Assembly: GCA_964057225.1 (NCBI GenBank)
Contig: OZ059899.1
Location: 17,554,501 to 17,618,500 of the forward strand
Direction: 5' to 3'
Source: Auanema rhodensis
Lineage: Eukaryota > Nematoda > Chromadorea > Rhabditida > Rhabditidae
DNA length: 64,000 bases
Of this stretch, positions 51,420 through 63,835 are shown one piece after another (position 1 is the stretch's first letter; each line of letters starts with the position of its first letter). The position numbers and the translations under genes were made by a program. The notes under the pieces are model-generated. The model had not been told where the DNA came from. It saw nothing but the letters and a program-made list of their open reading frames with translations, and made no database searches.

Positions 51420-54400
51420 GAGTGTACATGGAAACTCAACATACACTAATACATCATTTTTTAAACGATCATAACTAATTTTTGTATTGAGGGTTTCTGA
51501 ATGTAGTATAGTGCATTCGATGCGGATTTTTAAGCTGCGTCGATCTGTGTTATCAGATTTCCGCTAGCTTAAAAAAGCACCGAGATATCAACTGTTATAA
51601 GTTCACACTTATATCCTCGATTTTCACCCTGAAGAATTAATTTTTTTGTTGAATAACATTGTCCATCGTCTTCGCCTTGAAAAAAGAAATCTAAAAACAT
51701 CTACTTTTTGTGAAATTATTTTGAAATTTTTCGGGAAAATTTTTGTCAAAATGTTTTTGAAAGCAATGTTGAGTGTACATGGAAACTCAACATACACTAA
51801 TGCATCATTTTTCAAACGATCATAACTAATTTTTGTATTAAGCGTTTTTCAATGTAGTATAGTGCATTCGATGCGGATTTTTAAGCTGCGTCGATCTGTG
51901 TTATCAGATTTGCGCTAGCTTAAAAATGCACCGAGATATCAACTGATATAAGTTTACACTTATATCCTCGATTTTCACCCTGGAGAATTAATTTTTTCGT
52001 TGAATAACATTGTCCATCGTCTTCGCCTTGAAAAAAGGAATCTAAAAACATCTACTTTTTGTGAAATTATTTTGAAATTTTTAGGGAAAATTTTTGTCAA
52101 AATGTTTTTGGAAGCAATGTTGAGTGTACATGGAAACTCAACATACACTAATACATCATTTTTTAAACGATCATAACTAATTTTTGTATTGAGGGTTTCT
52201 GAATGTAGTATAGTGCATTCGATGCGGATTTTTAAGCTGCGTCGATCTGTGTTATCAGATTTCCGCTAGCTTAAAAAAGCACCGAGATATCAACTGTTAT
52301 AAGTTCACACTTATATCCTCGATTTTCACCCTGAAGAATTAATTTTTTTGTTGAATAACATTGTCCATCGTCTTCGCCTTGAAAAAAGAAATCTAAAAAC
52401 ATCTACTTTTTGTGAAATTATTTTGAAATTTTTCGGGAAAATTTTTGTCAAAATGTTTTTGAAAGCAATGTTGAGTGTACATGGAAACTCAACATACACT
52501 AATGCATCATTTTTCAAACGATCATAACTAATTTTTGTATTAAGCGTTTTTCAATGTAGTATAGTGCATTCGATGCGGATTTTTAAGCTGCGTCGATCTG
52601 TGTTATCAGATTTGCGCTAGCTTAAAAATGCACCGAGATATCAACTGATATAAGTTTACACTTATATCCTCGATTTTCACCCTGGAGAATTAATTTTTTC
52701 GTTGAATAACATTGTCCATCGTCTTCGCCTTGAAAAAAGGAATCTAAAAACATCTACTTTTTGTGAAATTATTTTGAAATTTTTAGGGAAAATTTTGGTC
52801 AAAATGTTTTTGGAAGCAATGTTGAGTGTACATGGAAACTCAACATACACTAATGCATCATTTTTCAAACGATCATGACTAATTTTTGTATTGAGGGTTT
52901 CTCAATGTAGTATAGTGCATTCGATGCGGATTTTTAAGCTGCGTCGATCTGTGTTATCAGATTTGCGCTAGCTTAAAAATGCACCGAGATATCAACTGAT
53001 ATAAGTTCACACTTATATCCTCGATTTTCACCCTGAAAAATTGATTTTTTCGTTGAATAACATTGTCCATCGTCTTTGCCTTGAAAAAAGGAATCTAAAA
53101 ACAACTACTTTTTGTGAAATTATTTCGAAATTTTTAGGGAAAATTTTTGTCAAAATGTTTTTGGAAGCAATGTTGAGTGTACATGGAAACTCAACATACA
53201 CTAATGCATCTTTTTTCAAACGATCATAACTAATTTTTGTATTAAGCGTTTCTCAATGTTGTATAGTGCATTCGATGCGGATTTTTAAGCTGCGTCGATC
53301 TATGTTATCAGATTTGCGCTAGCTTAAAAAAGCACCGAGATATCAACTGATATAAGTTCACACTTATATCCTCGATTTTCACCCTGAAGAATTAATTTTT
53401 TCGTTGAATAACATTGTCCATCGTCTTCGCCTTGAAAAAAGGAATCTAAAAACATCTACTTTTTGTGAAATTATTTTGAAATTTTTAGGGAAAATTTTGG
53501 TCAAAATGTTTTTGGAAGCAATGTTGAGTGTACATGGAAACTCAACATACACTAATGCATCATTTTTCAAACGATCATGACTAATTTTTGTATTGAGGGT
53601 TTCTCAATGTAGTATAGTGCATTCGATGCGGATTTTTAAGCTGCGTCGATCTGTGTTATCAGATTTGCGCTAGCTTAAAAATGCACCGAGATATCAACTG
53701 ATATAAGTTCACACTTATAATCTCGATTTTCACCCTGAAGAATTAATTTTTTTGTTGAATAACATTGTCCATCGTCTTCACCTTGAAAAAAGGAATCTAA
53801 AAACATCTACTTTTTGTAAAATTATTTTGAAATTTTTAGGGAAAATTTTTGTCAAAATGTTTTTGGAAGCAATGTTGAGTGTACATGGAAACTCAACATA
53901 CACTAATGCATCATTTTTCAAACGATCATAACTAATTTTTGTATTAAGAGTTTCTCAATGTAGTATAGTGCATTCGATGCGGATTTTTAAGCTGCGTCGA
54001 TCTGTGTTATCAGATTTGCGCTAGCTTAAAAAAGCACCGAGATATCAACTGATATAAGTTCACACTTATATCCTCGATTTTCACCCTGAAGAATTAATTT
54101 TTTTGTTGAATAACATTGTCCATCGTCTTCGCCTTGAAAAAAGGAATCTAAAAACATCTACTTTTCGTGAAATTATTTCGAAATTTTTAGGTAAAATTTT
54201 TGTCAAAATGTTTTTGAAAGCAATGTTGAGTGTACATGGAAACTCAACATACACTAATGCATCATTTTTCAAACGATCATAACTAATTTTTGTATTAAGA
54301 GTTTCTCAATGTAGTATAGTGCATTTGATGCGGATTTTTAAGCTGCGTCGATCTGTGTTATCAGATTTGCGCTAGCTTAAAAATGCACCAAGATATCAAC

Positions 54401-57400
54401 TGAAATAAGTTAACACATATATCCTCGATTTTCACCCTGAAGAATTAATTTTTTCGTTGAATAACATTGTCCATCGTCTTCGCCTTGAAAAAAGGAATCT
54501 AAAAACATCTACTTTTTGTGAAATTATTTTGAAACTTTTAGGGAAAATTTTTGTCAAAATGTTTTTGGAAGCAATGTTGAGTGTACATGGAAACTCAACA
54601 TACACTAATGCATCATTTTTCAAACGATCATAACTAATTTTTGTATTAAGAGTTTCTCAATGTAGTATAGTGCATTCGATGCGGATTTTTAAGCTGCGTC
54701 GATCTGTGTTATCAGATTTGCGCTAGCTTAAAAAAGCACCGAGATATCAACTGTTATAAGTTCACACTTATATCCTCGATTTTCACCCTGAAGAATTAAT
54801 TTTTTTGTTGAATAACATTGTCCATCGTCTTCGCCTTGAAAAAAGAAATCTAAAAACATCTACTTTTTGTGAAATTATTTTGAAATTTTTAGGCAAAATT
54901 TTTGTCAAAATGTTTTTGAAAGCAATGTTGAGTGTACATGGAAACTCAACATACACTAATGCATCATTTTTCAAACGATCATAACTAATTTTTGTATTAA
55001 GAGTTTCTCAATGTAGTATAGTGCATTCGATGCGGATTTTTAAGCTGCGTCGATCTGTGTTATCAGATTTGCGCTAGCTTAAAAATGCACCAAGATATCA
55101 ACTGAAATAAGTTAACACATATATCCTCGATTTTCACCCTGAAGAATTAATTTTTTCGTTGAATAACATTGTCCATCGTCTTCGCCTTGAAAAAAGGAAT
55201 CTAAAAACATCTACTTTTTGTGAAATTATTTTGAAACTTTTAGGGAAAATTTTTGTCAAAATGTTTTTGGAAGCAATGTTGAGTGTACATGGAAACTCAA
55301 CATACACTAATGCATCATTTTTCAAACGATCATAACTAATTTTTGTATTAAGAGTTTCTCAATGTAGTATAGTGCATTCGATGCGGATTTTTAAGCTGCG
55401 TCGATCTGTGTTATCAGATTTGCGCTAGCTTAAAAAAGCACCGAGATATCAACTGTTATAAGTTCACACTTATATCCTCGATTTTCACCCTGAAGAATTA
55501 ATTTTTTTGTTGAATAACATTGTCCATCGTCTTCGCCTTGAAAAAAGGAATCTAAAAACATCTACTTTTTGTGAAATTATTTTGAAATTTTTAGGCAAAA
55601 TTTTTGTCAAAATGTTTTTGAAAGCAATGTTGAGTGTACATGGAAACTCAACATACACTAATGCATCATTTTTCAAACGATCATAACTAATTTTTGTATT
55701 AAGCGTTTTTCAATGTAGTATAGTGCATTCGATGCTGATTTTTAAGCTGCGTCGATCTGTGTTATCAGATTTGCGCTAGCTTAAAAATGCACCGAGATAT
55801 CAACTGATATAAGTTTACACTTATATCCTCGATTTTCACCCTGGAGAATTAATTTTTTCGTTGAATAACATTGTCCATCGTCTTCGCCTTGAAAAAAGGA
55901 ATCTAAAAACATCTACTTTTTGTGAAATTATTTTGAAATTTTTAGGGAAAATTTTGGTCAAAATGTTTTTGGAAGCAATGTTGAGTGTACATGGAAACTC
56001 AACATACACTAATGCATCATTTTTCAAACGATCATGACTAATTTTTGTATTGAGGGTTTCTCAATGTAGTATAGTGCATTCGATGCGGATTTTTAAGCTG
56101 CGTCGATCTGTGTTATCAGATTTGCGCTAGCTTAAAAATGCACCGAGATATCAACTAATATAAGTTCACACTTATATCCTCGATTTTCACCCTGAAGAAT
56201 TAATTTTTTTGTTGAATAACATTGTCCATCGTCTTCGCCTTGAAAAAAGGAATCTAAAAACATCTACTTTTCGTGAAATTATTTCGAAATTTTTAGGTAA
56301 AATTTTTGTCAAAATGTTTTTGAAAGCAATGTTGAGTGTACATGGAAACTCAACATACACTAATGCATCATTTTTCAAACGATCATGACTAATTTTTGTA
56401 TTGAGGGTTTCTCAATGTAGTATAGTGCATTCGATGCGGATTTTTAAGCTGCGTCGATCTGTGTTATCAGATTTGCGCTAGCTTAAAAATGCACCGAGAT
56501 ATCAACTGAAATAAGTTAACACATATATCCTCGATTTTCACCCTGAAGAATTAATTTTTTCGTTGAATAACATTGTCCATCGTCTTCGCCTTGAAAAAAG
56601 GAATCTAAAAACATCTACTTTTTGTGAAATTATTTTGAAATTTTTAGGGAAAATTTTTGTCAAAATGTTTTTGGAAGCAATGTTGAGTGTACATGGAAAC
56701 TCAACATACACTAATGCATCATTTTTCAAACGATCATAACTAATTTTTGTATTAAGAGTTTCTCAATGTAGTATAGTGCATTTGATGCGGATTTTTAAGC
56801 TGCGTCGATCTGTGTTATCAGATTTGCGCTAGCTTAAAAATGCACCGAGATATCAACTGTTATAAGTTCACACTTATATCCTCGATTTTCACCCTGAAGA
56901 ATTAATTTTTTTGTTGAATAACATTGTCCATCGTCTTCGCCTTGAAAAAAGAAATCTAAAAACATCTACTTTTTGTGAAATTATTTTGAAATTTTTCGGG
57001 AAAATTTTTGTCAAAATGTTTTTGAAAGCAATGTTGAGTGTACATGGAAACTCAACATACACTAATGCATCATTTTTCAAACGATCATAACTAATTTTTG
57101 TATCAAGCGTTTCTCAATGTTGTATAGTGCATTCGATGCGGATTTTTAAGCTGCGTCGATCTGTGTTATCAGATTTGCGCTAGCTTAAAAATGCACCGAG
57201 ATATCAACTGATATAAGTTTACACTTATATCCTCGATTTTCACCCTGGAGAATTAATTTTTTCGTTGAATAACATTGTCCATCGTCTTCGCCTTAAAAAA
57301 AGGAATCTAAAAACATCTACTTTTTGTGAAATTATTTTGAAATTTTTAGGGAAAATTTTGGTCAAAATGTTTTTGGAAGCAATGTTGAGTGTACATGGAA

Positions 57401-59141
57401 ACTCAACATACACTAATGCATCATTTTTCAAACGATCATGACTAATTTTTGTATTGAGGGTTTCTCAATGTAGTATAGTGCATTCGATGCGGATTTTTAA
57501 GCTGCGTCGATCTGTGTTATCAGATTTGCGCTAGCTTAAAAATGCACCGAGATATCAACTGATATAAGTTCACACTTATATCCTCGATTTTCACCCTGAA
57601 AAATTGATTTTTTCGTTGAATAACATTGTCCATCGTCTTTGCCTTGAAAAAAGGAATCTAAAAACATCTACTTTTTGTGAAATTATTTTGAAATTTTTAG
57701 GGAAAATTTTTGTCAAAATGTTTTTGGAAGCAATGTTGAGTGTACATGGAAACTCAACATACACTAATGCATCATTTTTCAAACGATCATAACTAATTTT
57801 TGTATTAAGAGTTTCTCAATGTAGTATAGTGCATTTGATGCGGATTTTTAAGCTGCGTCGATCTGTGTTATCAGATTTGCGCTAGCTTAAAAATGCACCG
57901 AGATATCAACTGTTATAAGTTCACACTTATATCCTCGATTTTCACCCTGAAGAATTAATTTTTTTGTTGAATAACATTGTCCATCGTCTTCGCCTTGAAA
58001 AAAGAAATCTAAAAACATCTACTTTTTGTGAAATTATTTTGAAATTTTTCGGGAAAATTTTTGTCAAAATGTTTTTGAAAGCAATGTTGAGTGTACATGG
58101 AAACTCAACATACACTAATGCATCATTTTTCAAACGATCATAACTAATTTTTGTATCAAGCGTTTCTCAATGTAGTATAGTGCATTCGATGCGGATTTTT
58201 AAGCTGCGTCGATCTGTGTTATCAGATTTGCGCTAGCTTAAAAATGCACCGAGATATCAACTGATATAAGTTTACACTTATATCCTCGATTTTCACCCTG
58301 GAGAATTAATTTTTTCGTTGAATAACATTGTCCATCGTCTTCGCCTTGAAAAAAGGAATCTAAAAACATCTACTTTTTGTGAAATTATTTTGAAATTTTT
58401 AGGGAAAATTTTGGTCAAAATGTTTTTGGAAGCAATGTTGAGTGTACATGGAAACTCAACATACACTAATGCATCATTTTTCAAACGATCATAACTAATT
58501 TTTGTATCAAGCGTTTCTCAATGTAGTATAGTGCATTCGATGCGGATTTTTAAGCTGCGTCGATCTGTGTTATCAGATTTGCGCTAGCTTAAAAAAGCAC
58601 CGAGATATCAACTGATATAAGTTCACACTTATATCCTCGATTTTCACCCTGAAGAATTAATTTTTTTGTTGAATAACATTGTCCATCGTCTTCGCCTTGA
58701 AAAAAGGAATCTAAAAACATCTACTTTTCGTGAAATTATTTCGAAATTTTTAGGTAAAATTTTTGTCAAAATGTTTTTGGAAGCAATGTTGAGTGTACAT
58801 GGAAACTCAACATACACTAATGCATCATTTTTCAAACGATCATGACTAATTTTTGTATTGAGGGTTTCTCAATGTTGTATAGTGCATTCGATGCGGATTT
58901 TTAAGCTGCGTCGATCTGTGTTATCAGATTTGCGCTAGCTTAAAAAAGCACCGAGATATCAACTGATATAAGTTCACACTTATATCCTCGATTTTCACCC
59001 TGAAGAATTAATTTTTTTGTTGAATAACATTGTCCATCGTCTTCACTTTGAAAAAAGGAATCTAAAAACATCTACTTTTTGTAAAATTATTTTGAAATTT
59101 TTAGGGAAAATTTTTGTCAAAATGTTTTTGGAAGCAATGTT
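51420..59141. repeat. Higher-order repeat, copy B, expanded to 22 monomers (7,722 bp)
   Basis: Units 147-169. Units 148-155 correspond to 128-135 at +7,020 bp. Units 159-161 correspond to 138-140, and units 163-168 to 141-146 at +7,722 bp. The extra two monomers come from the gaaataagttaacac units at 54401/55103 and 56507. Unit 147 is the junction: its head carries the rare cactttgaaa like unit 169 and its tail ttctgaatgtag like unit 127, with the switch between 51362 and 51450. Copies differ by few bases apart from local patches at the tails of units 133/153 and 135/155. Confidence 0.86.
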
Positions 59142-59603
59142 GAGTGTACATGGAAACTCAACATACACTAATGCATCATTTTTCAAACGATCATAACTAA
59201 TTTTTGTATCAAGCGTTTCTCAATGTAGTATAGTGCATTCGATGCGGATTTTTAAGCTGCGTCGATCTGTGTTATCAGATTTGCGCTAGCTTAAAAAAGC
59301 ACCGAGATATCAACTGATATAAGTTCACACTTATATCCTCGATTTTCACCCTGAAGAATTAATTTTTTTGTTGAATAACATTGTCCATCGTCTTCGCCTT
59401 GAAAAAAGGAATCTAAAAACATCTACTTTTTGTGAAATTATTTTGAAATTTTTAGGGAAAATTTTTGTCAAAATGTTTTTGGAAGCAATGTTGAGTGTAC
59501 ATGGAAACTCAACATACACTAATACATCATTTTTTAAACGATCATAACTAATTTTTGTATTGAGGGTTTCTCAATGTAGTATAGTGCATTCGATGCGGAT
59601 TTT

Positions 59604-60242
59604 TAAGCTGCGTCGATCTGTGTTATCAGATTTGCGCTAGCTTAAAAAAGCACCGAGATATCAACTGATATAAGTTCACACTTATATCCTCGATTTTCAC
59701 CCTGAAAAATTGATTTTTTCGTTGAATAACATTGTCCATCGTCTTCGCCTTGAAAAAAGGAATCTAAAAACAACTACTTTTTGTGAAATTATTTCGAAAT
59801 TTTTAGGTAAAATTTTTGTCAAAATGTTTTTGAAAGCAATGTTGAGTGTACATGGAAACTCAACATACACTAATGCATCATTTTTCAAACGATCATGACT
59901 AATTTTTGTATTGAGCGTTTCTCAATGTAGTATAATGCACTCGATGCGGATTTTTAAGCTGCGTCGATCTGTGTTATCAGATTTGCGCTATCTTTAAAAT
60001 GCACCGATATATCAACTGATATAAGTTCACACTTATATCCTCGATTTTCACCCTGAAAATTTGATTTTTTCGTTGAATAACATTGTCCATCGTCTTCGCC
60101 TTGAAAAAAGGAATCTAAAAACATCTACTTTTTGTGAAATTATTTTGAAATTTTTAGGGAAAATTTTGGTCAAAATGTTTTTGGAAGCAATGTTGAGTGT
60201 ACATGGAAACTCAACATACACTAATGCATCATTTTTCAAACG
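59604..60242. repeat. 639-bp out-of-register tandem duplication, copy 1
   Basis: From taagctgcg in unit 170 through unit 171 to caaacg in unit 172. The next 639 bp (60243-60881) repeat it, including the aaaaaagcacc unit end, the gtataatgcactcg unit and the gaaaatttgat/aattttggtc head. The length equals two monomers minus 63 bp. Confidence 0.88.
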
Positions 60243-60304
60243 TAAGCTGCGTCGATCTGTGTTATCAGATTTGCGCTAGCTTAAAAAAGCACCGAGATAT
60301 CAAC
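60017..60304. repeat. 288-bp short monomer 172
   Basis: Lacks the 63 bp between caaacg and taagctg, so it has no gtatt-agcg, caatgtag or cgatgcgg segment. As explained for 59604-60881, it is best read as the seam of a tandem duplication, not a simple internal deletion. Confidence 0.93.
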
Positions 60305-60881
60305 TGATATAAGTTCACACTTATATCCTCGATTTTCACCCTGAAAAATTGATTTTTTCGTTGAATAACATTGTCCATCGTCTTCGCCTTGAAAAAAGGA
60401 ATCTAAAAACAACTACTTTTTGTGAAATTATTTCGAAATTTTTAGGTAAAATTTTTGTCAAAATGTTTTTGAAAGCAATGTTGAGTGTACATGGAAACTC
60501 AACATACACTAATGCATCATTTTTCAAACGATCATGACTAATTTTTGTATTGAGCGTTTCTCAATGTAGTATAATGCACTCGATGCGGATTTTTAAGCTG
60601 CGTCGATCTGTGTTATCAGATTTGCGCTATCTTTAAAATGCACCGATATATCAACTGATATAAGTTCACACTTATATCCTCGATTTTCACCCTGAAAATT
60701 TGATTTTTTCGTTGAATAACATTGTCCATCGTCTTCGCCTTGAAAAAAGGAATCTAAAAACATCTACTTTTTGTGAAATTATTTTGAAATTTTTAGGGAA
60801 AATTTTGGTCAAAATGTTTTTGGAAGCAATGTTGAGTGTACATGGAAACTCAACATACACTAATGCATCATTTTTCAAACG
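60243..60881. repeat. 639-bp out-of-register tandem duplication, copy 2
   Basis: Begins at the abrupt join caaacg to taagctg (60242/60243), where 63 bp of a normal unit are missing. It ends in unit 174 at caaacg, which there continues normally into atcataac. The key evidence is that the tail after the join carries aaaaaagcacc like unit 170, not aaaaatgcacc like unit 174. No microhomology is visible at the join. Confidence 0.86.
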
Positions 60882-61441
60882 ATCATAACTAATTTTTGTA
60901 TTAAGCGTTTCTCAATGTTGTATAGTGCATTCGATGCGGATTTTTAAGCTGCGTCGATCTGTGTTATCAGATTTGCGCTAGCTTAAAAATGCACCGAGAT
61001 ATCAACTGATATAAGTTCACACTTATATCCTCGATTTTCACCCTGAAAAATTGATTTTTTCGTTGAATAACATTGTCCATCGTCTTTGCCTTGAAAAAAG
61101 GAATCTAAAAACAACTACTTTCTGTGAAATTATTTCGAAATTTTTAGGGAAAATTTTTGTCAAAATGTTTTTGGAAGCAATGTTGAGTGTACATGGAAAC
61201 TCAACATACACTAATGCATCATTTTTCAAACGATCATAACTAATTTTTGTATTGAGCGTTTCTCAATGTTGTATAGTGCATTCGATGCGGATTTTTAAGC
61301 TGCGTCGATCTATGTTATCAGATTTGCGCTATCTTAAAAATGCACCGAGATATCAACTGATATAAGTTCACACTTATAATCTCGATTTTCACCCTGAAGA
61401 ATTAATTTTTTTGTTGAATAACATTGTCCATCGTCTTCACC

Positions 61442-63835
61442 TTGAAAAAAGGAATCTAAAAACATCTACTTTTTGTAAAATTATTTTGAAATTTTTAGGG
61501 AAAATTTTTGTCAAAATGTTTTTGGAAGCAATGTTGAGTGTACATGGAAACTCAACATACACTAATGCATCATTTTTCAAACGATCATAACTAATTTTTG
61601 TATCAAGCGTTTCTCAATGTAGTATAGTGCATTCGATGCGGATTTTTAAGCTGCGTCGATCTGTGTTATCAGATTTGCGCTAGCTTAAAAAAGCACCGAG
61701 ATATCAACTGATATAAGTTCACACTTATATCCTCGATTTTCACCCTGAAGAATTAATTTTTTTGTTGAATAACATTGTCCATCGTCTTCGCCTTGAAAAA
61801 AGGAATCTAAAAACATCTACTTTTTGTGAAATTATTTTGAAATTTTTAGGGAAAATTTTTGTCAAAATGTTTTTGGAAGCAATGTTGAGTGTACATGGAA
61901 ACTCAACATACACTAATACATCATTTTTTAAACGATCATAACTAATTTTTGTATTGAGGGTTTCTCAATGTAGTATAGTGCATTCGATGCGGATTTTTAA
62001 GCTGCGTCGATCTGTGTTATCAGATTTGCGCTAGCTTAAAAAAGCACCGAGATATCAACTGATATAAGTTCACACTTATATCCTCGATTTTCACCCTGAA
62101 AAATTGATTTTTTCGTTGAATAACATTGTCCATCGTCTTCGCCTTGAAAAAAGGAATCTAAAAACAACTACTTTTTGTGAAATTATTTCGAAATTTTTAG
62201 GTAAAATTTTTGTCAAAATGTTTTTGAAAGCAATGTTGAGTGTACATGGAAACTCAACATACACTAATGCATCATTTTTCAAACGATCATGACTAATTTT
62301 TGTATTGAGCGTTTCTCAATGTAGTATAATGCACTCGATGCGGATTTTTAAGCTGCGTCGATCTGTGTTATCAGATTTGCGCTATCTTTAAAATGCACCG
62401 ATATATCAACTGATATAAGTTCACACTTATATCCTCGATTTTCACCCTGAAAATTTGATTTTTTCGTTGAATAACATTGTCCATCGTCTTCGCCTTGAAA
62501 AAAGGAATCTAAAAACATCTACTTTTTGTGAAATTATTTTGAAATTTTTAGGGAAAATTTTGGTCAAAATGTTTTTGGAAGCAATGTTGAGTGTACATGG
62601 AAACTCAACATACACTAATGCATCATTTTTCAAACGTAAGCTGCGTCGATCTGTGTTATCAGATTTGCGCTAGCTTAAAAAAGCACCGAGATATCAACTG
62701 ATATAAGTTCACACTTATATCCTCGATTTTCACCCTGAAAAATTGATTTTTTCGTTGAATAACATTGTCCATCGTCTTCGCCTTGAAAAAAGGAATCTAA
62801 AAACAACTACTTTTTGTGAAATTATTTCGAAATTTTTAGGTAAAATTTTTGTCAAAATGTTTTTGAAAGCAATGTTGAGTGTACATGGAAACTCAACATA
62901 CACTAATGCATCATTTTTCAAACGATCATGACTAATTTTTGTATTGAGCGTTTCTCAATGTAGTATAATGCACTCGATGCGGATTTTTAAGCTGCGTCGA
63001 TCTGTGTTATCAGATTTGCGCTATCTTTAAAATGCACCGATATATCAACTGATATAAGTTCACACTTATATCCTCGATTTTCACCCTGAAAATTTGATTT
63101 TTTCGTTGAATAACATTGTCCATCGTCTTCGCCTTGAAAAAAGGAATCTAAAAACATCTACTTTTTGTGAAATTATTTTGAAATTTTTAGGGAAAATTTT
63201 GGTCAAAATGTTTTTGGAAGCAATGTTGAGTGTACATGGAAACTCAACATACACTAATGCATCATTTTTCAAACGATCATAACTAATTTTTGTATTAAGC
63301 GTTTCTCAATGTTGTATAGTGCATTCGATGCGGATTTTTAAGCTGCGTCGATCTGTGTTATCAGATTTGCGCTAGCTTAAAAATGCACCGAGATATCAAC
63401 TGATATAAGTTCACACTTATATCCTCGATTTTCACCCTGAAAAATTGATTTTTTCGTTGAATAACATTGTCCATCGTCTTTGCCTTGAAAAAAGGAATCT
63501 AAAAACAACTACTTTCTGTGAAATTATTTCGAAATTTTTAGGGAAAATTTTTGTCAAAATGTTTTTGGAAGCAATGTTGAGTGTACATGGAAACTCAACA
63601 TACACTAATGCATCATTTTTCAAACGATCATAACTAATTTTTGTATTGAGCGTTTCTCAATGTTGTATAGTGCATTCGATGCGGATTTTTAAGCTGCGTC
63701 GATCTATGTTATCAGATTTGCGCTATCTTAAAAATGCACCGAGATATCAACTGATATAAGTTCACACTTATAATCTCGATTTTCACCCTGAAGAATTAAT
63801 TTTTTTGTTGAATAACATTGTCCATCGTCTTCACC
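61442..63835. repeat. 7-unit higher-order repeat, copy 2 (2,394 bp)
   Basis: Units at 61709, 62060, 62411 (288 bp), 62699, 63050, 63401 and 63752 repeat copy 1 with no difference I could find by eye. The last 165 bases (63836-64000) continue as in copy 1, so the repeat runs off the right edge. Near-identity marks it as probably the youngest duplication in the window. Confidence 0.9.
62411..62698. repeat. 288-bp short monomer 179, same lesion
   Basis: Carries exactly the same join (62636/62637) as unit 172, 2,394 bp downstream. Identical breakpoints mean one origin followed by duplication of the whole 7-unit block. Confidence 0.93.

Larger units (their letters stand above)
59048..61441. repeat. 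7-unit higher-order repeat, copy 1 (2,394 bp)
   Basis: Six 351-bp units plus one 288-bp unit. Unit starts inside are 59315, 59666, 60017, 60305, 60656, 61007 and 61358. The sequence from 59048 matches 61442 onward to the window end. Shared rarities are gtataatgcactcg, gaaaatttgat, actttctgtg and the 63-bp-shorter unit. The match begins just after the cactttg/caccttg difference at 59047 versus 61441. Confidence 0.92.

Noticed and set aside
60061-62673. 72-codon plus-strand frames at 60061-60279 and 62455-62673
   Set aside because: They are longer only because the 63-bp seam in the 288-bp units removes the usual stop; no coding signal.
2840-63623. Recurring 63-codon minus-strand frames (Lys-Asn-Asp-Ala-Leu-Val-Tyr near the start), overlapping the plus-strand frames
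   Set aside because: These also use a TTG start and lie antisense across the A/T core. 351 is divisible by 3, so the same frame returns in each unit. Substitutions (Ser/Phe, Pro/Ser, Glu/Lys, Gln/Arg) track subtype variants and show no coding constraint.
1800-63633. Recurring 62-codon plus-strand reading frames beginning Met-Ile-Phe-Ser-Leu-Asn-Asn in many monomers
   Set aside because: The start codon is TTG, not ATG. There is no upstream signal, many monomers lose the frame, and the frame recurs only because the repeat does. Variants change amino acids freely with no synonymous bias.
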